Shown: positions 8,540 through 15,554 of the stretch, piece after piece
Numbering within the stretch: the first letter of the stretch is position 1
Layout of the letters: every line of letters begins with the position of its first letter
Source: Arthrobacter sp. NicSoilC5
GTDB taxonomy: Bacteria > Actinomycetota > Actinomycetes > Actinomycetales > Micrococcaceae
Reading direction: 5' to 3'
Assembly (NCBI RefSeq): GCF_019977395.1
Contig: NZ_AP024660.1
Span: 2,108,001 to 2,172,000, forward strand
DNA length: 64,000 nt
Translations under genes and position numbers: made by a program
Notes under the pieces: generated by a model
The model's input: the letters and a program-made list of their open reading frames with translations, nothing else
Told to the model about the DNA's origin: nothing
The model's database searches: none

Positions 8540-9421
8540 GTGGCAACAGCCGCCCAATGGATCCAAGGCGCCCGACTCCGGACGCTGCCGGCAGCGATCG
8601 CGCCGGTGCTGATCGGCACCGCCGCCGCCTACGAAATGGACTCGTTCCTCCTGCCCAATGCGATCCTCGCGGCGCTGGTGGCGCTCCTGCTCCAGGTGGG
8701 CGTGAACTTCGCCAACGACTACTCGGACGGCATCCGCGGGACGGACGATGACCGGGTGGGTCCGCTGCGGCTGGTGGGCTCCGGTGCCGCCAAGCCCGAA
8801 CACGTCAAGTGGGCGGCGTTCGGCGCCTTCGCCCTGGCCATGGTGTTCGGCCTGGTCCTGGTGGTCCTCACCCAGGCATGGTGGCTGATCCTGGTGGGCC
8901 TGGGCTGCGTCATGGCCGCGTGGGGCTACACCGGCGGCAAGAACCCCTACGGCTACATGGGCCTGGGCGACCTGTTCGTGTTCGTCTTCTTCGGCCTGGT
9001 GGCCACCCTGGGCACCACCTTCACCCAGGCAGGGCACATCAGCCTGTCCGCGGTCATCGGCGCCATCGGCACCGGGCTGATCGCCACCGCACTGCTCATG
9101 GCCAACAACGTCCGGGACATTCCCACCGACATGCAGGCCGGCAAGAAAACCCTGGCCGTGCGGCTTGGGGACAAGCACGCGCGCGAAAGCTACGTCCTGA
9201 TGCTTGCCGTAGCCATCCTGCTGGTGGTGATCCTGGCGCCGGGACGGCCGTGGATCCTGATCGTGCTGCTGCTCATTCCGGCCTGCCTGATGCCGGCCTG
9301 GCTGATGATCAACGGCCGCAAGCGCAAGAGCCTGATCCCGGTCCTGAAGCAGACCGGCCTGATCAACCTCGGCTACAGCGTGCTGTTCTCACTGGGGCTG
9401 GTCCTCAGCCACGGGTTCTAG
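8540..9421 (+). CDS. menA: 1,4-dihydroxy-2-naphthoate polyprenyltransferase
   Basis: A membrane enzyme of about 293 residues with eight or nine helices that prenylates dihydroxynaphthoate to demethylmenaquinone. The two Asp-rich motifs are NFANDYSDGIRGTDDDR (allylic diphosphate/Mg binding) and NNVRDIPTDMQAGKKTLAVR. The GTG at 8540 is chosen because GAGG lies 8 nt upstream and it begins the conserved WIQGARLRTLPAAIAPV; an in-frame GTG at 8489 adds 17 unlikely residues. It is 75 nt downstream of menE, and its stop codon overlaps that of the converging DUF4229 gene. Confidence 0.95.
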   Translation: MATAAQWIQGARLRTLPAAIAPVLIGTAAAYEMDSFLLPNAILAALVALLLQVGVNFANDYSDGIRGTDDDRVGPLRLVGSGAAKPEHVKWAAFGAFALAMVFGLVLVVLTQAWWLILVGLGCVMAAWGYTGGKNPYGYMGLGDLFVFVFFGLVATLGTTFTQAGHISLSAVIGAIGTGLIATALLMANNVRDIPTDMQAGKKTLAVRLGDKHARESYVLMLAVAILLVVILAPGRPWILIVLLLIPACLMPAWLMINGRKRKSLIPVLKQTGLINLGYSVLFSLGLVLSHGF

Positions 9422-9729
9422 CTCTTCTTGCCGCTGCCCTTGGCGTTGTTGATGGTGATGTCCGGGTTGGCGTCCAGCAGGGCGTCCTCGGCGTTGGCGT
9501 CCTGGACCTCGCCGGCGGAACGCATCGGCTTGGCCTTCCCGGAGAAGCGGTGCTGCAGGGCTGCCGAGGCGGCGTCGCGCTGCTTCTGGAAGAACAGGTA
9601 GCTGATGGCAAACGCAATGAGTGCGGCGCAGATAACCGCCATCAGCGCCCCGACCTGCAGGAGCGCAAACAGGACAAACAGGGGCACGAAGATTGCCAGG
9701 CGGATCAGGGAGTATTTCAAAAAGGCCAC
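9418..9729 (-). CDS. DUF4229 small membrane protein
   Basis: A 103-residue protein with two adjacent hydrophobic helices (about residues 8-28 and 30-47) followed by a charged cytoplasmic tail, FFQKQRDAASAALQHRF and onwards. This matches the actinobacterial DUF4229 family, which has no known function. Its TAG stop overlaps the menA TAG through the shared tetramer CTAG at 9418-9421, so the two genes converge with no intergenic DNA. Proximity to menA recurs in related genomes as far as I recall, but a functional link is only inferred. Confidence 0.8.
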   Translation of the reverse strand: MAFLKYSLIRLAIFVPLFVLFALLQVGALMAVICAALIAFAISYLFFQKQRDAASAALQHRFSGKAKPMRSAGEVQDANAEDALLDANPDITINNAKGSGKKS

Positions 9730-9777
9730 TATTCAAGTTTAGCCGCCCCGGCCAGCAGCCCCTGCGCGTCCTGACGA

Positions 9778-9783
9778 TAGACT
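9778..9783 (+). promoter_or_regulatory. -10 element TAGACT of a probable leaderless promoter
   Basis: TAGACT is followed by 7 nt (TAATGGC) and the ATG at 9791; there is no Shine-Dalgarno sequence. Confidence 0.5.
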
Positions 9784-9790
9784 TAATGGC

Positions 9791-10180
9791 ATGCTCTTCC
9801 GTGTGGCTTTGGCCGTCGCAGTCCTCGTCATCTTTGTGTATGGCCTGGTGGACGTGATCCGCACTGAAGGCCGCCTGACCCGGGGCATTTCGAAACCCGC
9901 GTGGATCATCGTGCAGATCGTCCTCCCCGTCCTCGGCGCCGTCCTGTGGCTGCTGATCGGCCGGCCGCGCGGCACTGCGCAGCCGCGGCCCAGCTACCCG
10001 CACCCCACCGCCCCGGATGACGACCCGGACTTCCTGCGCAACCTGGAGGCACGCCGCCGCAACCAGGCCGAGGCCGAGCGGCTGAAGAAGCTGCGTGACG
10101 AGCTGGAGTCCAAGGCCAAGGAGGACGGCGGGAAGCACCCGCGCGGCACGGACGAACACGATACCGACGGACTGAAATAA
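9791..10180 (+). CDS. PLDc_N-domain small membrane protein
   Basis: A 129-residue protein with two membrane segments (about residues 4-22 and 38-57). The second ends in the motif VLPVLGAVLWLLIGRP of the phospholipase-D nuclease N-terminal (PLDc_N) domain. In larger proteins this domain anchors cardiolipin-synthase-like enzymes; alone, as here, it has no known catalysis. The C-terminal half is a charged, probably helical cytoplasmic tail rich in Arg, Lys and Glu. The next gene starts 5 nt after the stop, suggesting co-transcription. Confidence 0.8.
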   Translation: MLFRVALAVAVLVIFVYGLVDVIRTEGRLTRGISKPAWIIVQIVLPVLGAVLWLLIGRPRGTAQPRPSYPHPTAPDDDPDFLRNLEARRRNQAEAERLKKLRDELESKAKEDGGKHPRGTDEHDTDGLK

Positions 10181-10185
10181 CGCCC

Positions 10186-10755
10186 ATGGCGTCCCCTTCC
10201 GGAGGAGAAGAGCGGCGGCTGTCCGCTCCCCCACCGAGGCCCGGCCTGTCCTACTCAGCGCCACCGCCCATCCCGGTCGCTCCCCCTGTGCCGCGGACTG
10301 TCCGCACCGCCCGGTCGCTGTGGCTCTTCAGCTTCGCCGCCGGGCTGGCAGTCCTGCTGGGCTCCTTCGTGGCCCGTGACTCCAACCTGCAGCGGCTTCG
10401 CGGAGTGGTGGCGGACATGGCCTCGGGAAGCGACGCCGGATCGGTGGGAACCGCAGCGAACATCGTGTTCTGGGGCAGCATCGGCGCCCTGCTCCTGGTG
10501 ACCGTGCTGGAGGCCGCTGTCCTGGCCGCAGTAATGGGCCGCCGGACCTGGGGCCGCTGGGCCCTGGTGCTGCTGCTGGCCGGCCATCTGCCCGTCATGG
10601 TCCTTGCGTCCGCGTTCCTGGTCCCCAGTGGCGCCGCGGGCAGTTACGTGGTGATGCTGTGGGGCGCCGAACTTCTCCTGGCCTTCGCCGGGCTGGTGCT
10701 CCTGTTCCTGCCGCCCGCGGGAGCCTGGCTGAAGCGTCAGCGTCCGCGGGGCTGA
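10186..10755 (+). CDS. Hypothetical four-helix membrane protein
   Basis: I do not recognise a family. The 189-residue protein has a Pro-rich N-terminal 40 residues (SAPPPIPVAPPVPRTVR) followed by four hydrophobic segments at about 46-64, 93-115, 122-142 and 150-172, ending in a basic tail. No catalytic motif is visible. It begins 5 nt after the PLDc_N gene and converges with the dynamin gene (28-nt gap), so it probably forms a two-gene unit with the PLDc_N protein. Confidence 0.65.
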   Translation: MASPSGGEERRLSAPPPRPGLSYSAPPPIPVAPPVPRTVRTARSLWLFSFAAGLAVLLGSFVARDSNLQRLRGVVADMASGSDAGSVGTAANIVFWGSIGALLLVTVLEAAVLAAVMGRRTWGRWALVLLLAGHLPVMVLASAFLVPSGAAGSYVVMLWGAELLLAFAGLVLLFLPPAGAWLKRQRPRG

Positions 10756-10783
10756 GCCGCCCGTCCTTGCCTTGCCGGCCGCA

Positions 10784-12277
10784 CTATGCCGATTGCGGCT
10801 GCCGCGTCCTGCCGGTGCAATCGGCCAGCACGCCCTCGCAGCTGCGGATCACCACCCGGCAGGCCTCCACGGCTGACCGTGCAGTCAGGGGGCTTTCAGC
10901 GACCGCGCGCCAGCGGCCCAGCACCTGGCGGGCCTGCGCCGCCAGGACCTCCGGAGGCGAATCGGAGGGCACGCCCAGCCGCTGTGACGCCGCGGCGCCC
11001 TGGCCGCCGATGAGCCGTTCAGCTTCCGCCGCCAGTTCCGGAGCAAGTTCCACCCCTGTGGTCCGCAACGCCGCCAGCAGCCGGAGCTCGCGGAATTCGT
11101 GCGCGCCGGCCTGCAGCCGCTCCAGGGATGCCGCCAGCTGCTCCGTTCCCTGCCGCGGCCGGGTGGCCAGGAGGTCTTCCACCGCTGCCAGCGCGGTCCT
11201 GGCCTTCAGCGCCCCCGCCCTCGCCTGGAACTGGCGGTCCAGCAGCTCCAGCAGCGGGTCCAGGCCGCTGCGCCGGGCGAGTTCATGGGCCAGGGCTGTT
11301 GGCTCCCCGAATCCGTTGCGGACCAGGACCATGGCGAGCCGGATGCCGAAGAGCCCGTAGCGCTCCAGCAGTGATGTCCGGGCCTCTTCCGTCAGTCCGT
11401 CCGGTTCAGCGGAGCGGCGGAACCTGTCGGCGGAAAGCAGCATCCGTTCGCGCGCGGCGCGGTCCAGGGTGGCAAGCAGCTGGAGGGCCTCGAAGTCCGC
11501 CTGGCGCAGGGTGCGGGCGCTTTGCGCCAGGAGCCCTGCCACCGGGACAACGCCCAGGGCCAGCTTCCGTAGGTTGGGGTCCCGGCTGTACCGTTCCGCG
11601 ATGGTGCCGGCGGACAGCAGGGAGTCGATGCGACCGGCTCCCACCTCATCGGCCCGGGACAGCACCGCGATGGCGTTGACGGTGCCTGAGCGTCCCGCCC
11701 CGATGTCTCGGAAGGATTCCAGGAACCGGATATCGGATTCGTGCAGGTGCCGCATCAGGTAGATCACGGCATCAGCCTCCGACGGCGTATCCTCCGGGGT
11801 CAGGAACCGAATGGACCGTGCCGACACATCCTGGGAGAGGGAAGCGATGCCGGGGGTGTCGATCAGCGTCATGGCCTTCAGCGCCGGCGACGGCCATTCG
11901 ACGTCGAGGCGCTCCACCTCCTCCGCACGCACGCCGTCCAGGACGAACACCAGGCGCCCGTCCACGCGCTTCAACGGGAGGTTCCGGGGCAGGCCGTCCG
12001 TGGGGTGCAGGGTGATGCGGGGCGTGCGTCCGTGCCGGTACCAGGTGACAATCCGGGTGCATTCGCCGGTGTCCGTGGGCGCGATCTCCTCGCCGATGAT
12101 GGCATTCAGGAGGGTTGATTTCCCTGCTTTCACCATGCCGGCAACGGCAATCCGCAGGGGCTCGGCCAACCGCTGCGCGTAGCCTTTCAGTGACTGGACG
12201 GCGTCCGGGTCATCCGCATAGGCCTCCAGCGCTTCGCGGATCAGTGCCGCCGCTCCGGCTGTGGTGGACGCCGTCAT
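10784..12277 (-). CDS. Dynamin-like GTPase, IniC-like
   Basis: A 497-residue dynamin-family GTPase. The P-loop AGMVKAGKSTLLN is at residues 46-58. The switch-II motif is DTPGIAS, and LSRADEVG stands at the G4 position in place of NKxD. The remainder is helical with no clear membrane segment, as in the smaller partner of paired bacterial dynamins. The first four bases overlap the end of the upstream dynamin gene (ATGA), so the pair is translationally coupled. Paired dynamins of this kind, mycobacterial IniA/IniC, remodel or repair the inner membrane under cell-wall stress. The IniC assignment rests on order and size, not on alignment. Confidence 0.85.
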   Translation of the reverse strand: MTASTTAGAAALIREALEAYADDPDAVQSLKGYAQRLAEPLRIAVAGMVKAGKSTLLNAIIGEEIAPTDTGECTRIVTWYRHGRTPRITLHPTDGLPRNLPLKRVDGRLVFVLDGVRAEEVERLDVEWPSPALKAMTLIDTPGIASLSQDVSARSIRFLTPEDTPSEADAVIYLMRHLHESDIRFLESFRDIGAGRSGTVNAIAVLSRADEVGAGRIDSLLSAGTIAERYSRDPNLRKLALGVVPVAGLLAQSARTLRQADFEALQLLATLDRAARERMLLSADRFRRSAEPDGLTEEARTSLLERYGLFGIRLAMVLVRNGFGEPTALAHELARRSGLDPLLELLDRQFQARAGALKARTALAAVEDLLATRPRQGTEQLAASLERLQAGAHEFRELRLLAALRTTGVELAPELAAEAERLIGGQGAAASQRLGVPSDSPPEVLAAQARQVLGRWRAVAESPLTARSAVEACRVVIRSCEGVLADCTGRTRQPQSA

Positions 12278-14190
12278 CCCACCCCTGCCGCGGTACGGAT
12301 TCCGGCGGCGGCAACCTCCGCTGCCACCGCTTCCGCCGCGCGGTGCAGCGCGTCCACCCGCTTGAGCTCGGCCCTGATGTCCCGGATGCGGCCTTCCTTC
12401 TCCTGGGCATACGAGTTGGCTGCCTTTTGGGCTGCTGCCACCGAGTCCGACAGCGACCGGTGGTATTCATCGGCGATCTCGGTGAAGTGGTCCCTGATGG
12501 TCCGCTGGACCAGGCGCAGCCTGTCCTTCAGCTGCTTGCCCACCTGGAAGGTGACATCGTCCAGTTGGCGCCTGACCAGCGCCTTCGCTTCGCCCTGGCG
12601 GCGCTTCAGCCGCGTTTCCTTGTCCTCACGGTAGGCCTTGCGTCCCAGCAGCAGCCCGGCACCCACGGACAGCGGATTGATCAGGGCCATCCCGAAAATC
12701 CCGGTCAGGAGGCCAAACATCAGGACGCCGCCATAGGATCCCCGCATGCCGATGAGGACTTTTTGGATCGGGTTCACGCGGCCGGGATCCAACCCGGGCA
12801 TCTGGTCCACCGGGTCCAGGGCGTCCCCGGAGTCGGACACGTGCAGGACGGGCAGTGACACCTCGTCTGCGGCGAAGTGCTCAGCCACCTGCGCGGCCAG
12901 CCATTGCGACCGCTCGCTGGTCCAGACAAAGGTGTCCGAGACCGCCGCGGCAACGCACTCTTCGAGCCACGCGGAAAACTGCGTCCAGACAGGACCGGGA
13001 TCGCCCTGGTCGATGGCGTTCTCGGCTTCCCGTTGGATCCGGCGCAGGCGGTCGCGGAGGTCGTATTCCATGTCGGCGATGAGATCGTTGATGCCGTCAC
13101 TGAGCGTCAGCTGCCAGCGCGCGGACCGCTTCCGCAGCTCGTCCGCCTCCGTTTTGGCCTGCTCCAGGGCTGCGAGCATCTGCGGCGTACCGTCGGGGTT
13201 CTCCAACGCGTCCAGTTCGGACTGCAGGGACAGGCGCAGGTTTTCGGTGACGGAGAGCAGGTCCTGGCTGACGGAGCGGCGCTGGATGCGCTGCGCCTTG
13301 CCCACAATGTCGTTGCGCAGGTGGGACACCAGGGCTGGGAAGCCTGATTCGGCGTTGAGCTCGGCGTCCTGGAGGCGTGAGGCCTCGAGGCGGAGGTCTG
13401 CGGACAACGCGAACAAGGGGATGTCCGGTGACACCTGGTCCAGGTGGTTCCTGTCCAGCTCTTCAACCCGGCGCCAGTCCGGGTACAGGTCCGTTTTGGA
13501 GAGGACGGCGGCAACGCTGGGGGTGATCCGCATGGCCTGGCGCAGGAACCGCAGTTCCGGTTCCGTGTATTCCTGGGAGGCGTCCGAGACCAGCAGCATG
13601 GCATCCGCGGTGGGAAGGGCGGTGAGGGTGGTCAGCGTGTGGGTGGAGCCCATGCCGCCCACACCCGGGGAGTCGATGATGGTCAGGCCCCCAGTGAGGA
13701 CGCGGCGGGGCAGGCAAACTTCCGCGGCCGCGAGCTTCCGGCTGTTTCCCGGGTTGCCCTGCTCGGAGACGAGCGCCGGCAGCTCTGACAGCTCAATGGG
13801 CCGGCGCTCGATGCTGCCGTCCCCGCCGTCGCCCGCAGGGTTGGCCGCCTGGTTGCCGGCCTGGTTGTCCGCCGTGGGGACCAGGACGGCGGCCGAGGCC
13901 GGTTCGCCGTAGCGGACGATGGTGGGCAGCGACGTGGCAATATCGTCATCCACCGGGCACACCGGGGCGTTCACCAGGGCGTTGATGAGCTTGCTCTTCC
14001 CCTGCTTGAACTCCCCCACCACAATGACCCTGATGCTGGGGTCCTGCAGCCGGACCATGGCCTGGCCGAGCCTCCTGCGCAGGTCCTCGCGGTCCCCGGC
14101 ACCCACCAGCTGCAGGCCCTGCTCCACGAGCTTGGCCAGCTGTCCGGCCGTCATGGGCGCCGCCGGCCGTGCCGGTTCTGCATCTGCCAC
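12274..14190 (-). CDS. Dynamin-like GTPase, IniA-like
   Basis: A dynamin-family GTPase of about 638 residues. P-loop GEFKQGKSKLIN lies at residues 59-70, the switch-I region at DDDIATSLPT, G3 at DSPGVGGMGSTHT and G4 at SKTDLYPDW. A hydrophobic stretch, VLMFGLLTGIFGMALINP, near residue 475 fits the membrane-insertion paddle of bacterial dynamins such as IniA. The GTG at 14190 is chosen because GGGGGGAGAGG lies just upstream. In addition, an intrinsic terminator at 14226-14264 makes the in-frame start at 14259 impossible on a separate transcript. Downstream it overlaps the second dynamin gene by 4 nt. Confidence 0.88.
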   Translation of the reverse strand: MADAEPARPAAPMTAGQLAKLVEQGLQLVGAGDREDLRRRLGQAMVRLQDPSIRVIVVGEFKQGKSKLINALVNAPVCPVDDDIATSLPTIVRYGEPASAAVLVPTADNQAGNQAANPAGDGGDGSIERRPIELSELPALVSEQGNPGNSRKLAAAEVCLPRRVLTGGLTIIDSPGVGGMGSTHTLTTLTALPTADAMLLVSDASQEYTEPELRFLRQAMRITPSVAAVLSKTDLYPDWRRVEELDRNHLDQVSPDIPLFALSADLRLEASRLQDAELNAESGFPALVSHLRNDIVGKAQRIQRRSVSQDLLSVTENLRLSLQSELDALENPDGTPQMLAALEQAKTEADELRKRSARWQLTLSDGINDLIADMEYDLRDRLRRIQREAENAIDQGDPGPVWTQFSAWLEECVAAAVSDTFVWTSERSQWLAAQVAEHFAADEVSLPVLHVSDSGDALDPVDQMPGLDPGRVNPIQKVLIGMRGSYGGVLMFGLLTGIFGMALINPLSVGAGLLLGRKAYREDKETRLKRRQGEAKALVRRQLDDVTFQVGKQLKDRLRLVQRTIRDHFTEIADEYHRSLSDSVAAAQKAANSYAQEKEGRIRDIRAELKRVDALHRAAEAVAAEVAAAGIRTAAGVG

Positions 14191-14225
14191 AGCCTCTCCC
14201 CCCTGCCCCAGCGCCAAAAGATCTG

Positions 14226-14264
14226 TTCCCGTGAGGCGGATCTGGGCGGTTCGCCTCACGGGAA
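14226..14264 (-). terminator. Intrinsic terminator after the IniB-like gene
   Basis: TTCCCGTGAGGCG and its exact complement form a 13-bp stem around 13 nt, 7 nt after the IniB-like stop. On the minus strand the stem is followed by CAGATCTTTT. It separates iniB from the dynamin pair and implies partial read-through or a second promoter for the GTPases. Confidence 0.75.
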
Positions 14265-14271
14265 TAGCGTG

Positions 14272-15390
14272 TTACAGCACGGTGGAGTCGTCAACCACCG
14301 AATCGTCGATGGTGGCGTGGTTGTCCAGGTCAACATCCGTGTGCGTGGAGTTGTCCTCCGTGAAATCGAGCTGGTTGTCCGCCACCACCAGGTTGTCTTC
14401 AACGATGCTGGTGGCGGGGTTGTCCTGGAACGAGTCGTCCACGTGGACCTCCACCGCGGTAGTGGTGGAGCTGTCCTGGTTGAAGGAATCCTCAACCAGG
14501 GTGGAGGTGTCCTGGTTGTAGGAGTCGTCCACCGCCACGGAGTTGTGGGTGGAGTTGTCGGAATTGTCGTTGAACGAGTCCCGGACGTCCACGTCCACGT
14601 CGGTGCTGGTGGAATGGTCCGAGTAATCCGTGTGGTGGGAATTGTCGGAGTTGTCGTTGAAGGAATCGTCCACGTCCAGGCCGAGATCGGTGTTGAAGGA
14701 GTCGGAGATGTCCGTCTGCTCGTTGCCGATGCTGACGTCGCTGCCGGCATGGATGGAGTTGTCCGTGGAGTTATCGGTCGAGTGGTCGGTGTTGTAGGAG
14801 TCCCTGACGTTGTAGGAGTCCCGCACGTTGTTGGAGTCCCTGACGGCGGCGTCATCACCGGCGGCCACGGCCTGGTCGCCGGAGGCCACCACGGCATCGT
14901 TGTCGAACCACTGCTCCACGTCCCCGTGCGCCCAGATGTTTTGGTTGACGGACTGGTCGGTAATGGTGACGCGGTCATCCAGCATGGTGGTGTTGGTGGT
15001 GTAGGAGAAGTGGTTCACCACGTGGTGGAGCTGCTGGACCGCGTGGGCGTGGTCGTCCTGGTCATAGCCGGCGCCCCCCTGCCCGGCAACCGCCCCTCCG
15101 CCGTGGAGGGCGGAGGGGCCTGCGCCGTGGCCGCCCAGCGTCCCCGTCTGCCCGGCCCACACACCGTTGCCGCCGGTGGTGTGCTCCCGGGCGAAGGAGG
15201 TGGCATTGACGGTGATGGGAGCGTAGTCGAGGACCACCGGCATGGCGGCGTCAACGTCAGCCGAGCACACGTTGGCCAGGCCGTGTTCCTGCAGTGCCCT
15301 CTCCGGGTCATCCAGGAACTCCTGGATCGCCTCCCGGTCGCCGAAGAGCTGCATCAGGAACTGAACAAGGTCATTTGCGAGTGTTGGCAT
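14272..15390 (-). CDS. IniB-like protein with Asp/Asn/Ser repeat region
   Basis: A protein of about 372 residues in two parts. Residues 1-75 are an IniB N-terminal-type domain (LANDLVQFLMQLFGDREAI, then FLDDPERALQEHGLANV). The rest is extremely rich in Asp, Asn, Ser, Thr, His and Val, with repeating units such as VRDSYN and DDSFNDNSDNS. It has no signal peptide and almost no Lys or Arg in the repeats, so it is strongly acidic and may form a beta-solenoid or a disordered polymer. IniB of mycobacteria is induced by cell-wall inhibitors and sits upstream of iniA-iniC, as here. ATG 15390 is preferred over GTG 15405 because GTGAGGA precedes it by 8 nt. Confidence 0.8.
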   Translation of the reverse strand: MPTLANDLVQFLMQLFGDREAIQEFLDDPERALQEHGLANVCSADVDAAMPVVLDYAPITVNATSFAREHTTGGNGVWAGQTGTLGGHGAGPSALHGGGAVAGQGGAGYDQDDHAHAVQQLHHVVNHFSYTTNTTMLDDRVTITDQSVNQNIWAHGDVEQWFDNDAVVASGDQAVAAGDDAAVRDSNNVRDSYNVRDSYNTDHSTDNSTDNSIHAGSDVSIGNEQTDISDSFNTDLGLDVDDSFNDNSDNSHHTDYSDHSTSTDVDVDVRDSFNDNSDNSTHNSVAVDDSYNQDTSTLVEDSFNQDSSTTTAVEVHVDDSFQDNPATSIVEDNLVVADNQLDFTEDNSTHTDVDLDNHATIDDSVVDDSTVL

Positions 15391-15554
15391 ATGCGTGGTC
15401 CTCACATCTTCGTGGAGTTGTGGATCATCCGGTGTACGTATCCGGTTGCTTCAAACCTAGATTCGCCGCCGGGGACGGTGCATCGGGCGCTTTCCCCCTA
15501 CCCCCGGGCGCTGTTCCGGGGCACTGGCACCCCCGTGTCTAGGGGGGTTAGGGG

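Noticed and set aside
14490-14860. Repeated DNA units resembling a tandem array
   Set aside because: They encode the VRDSYN and DDSFNDNSD repeats of the IniB-like protein, so this is coding repetition, not a CRISPR or mobile repeat.
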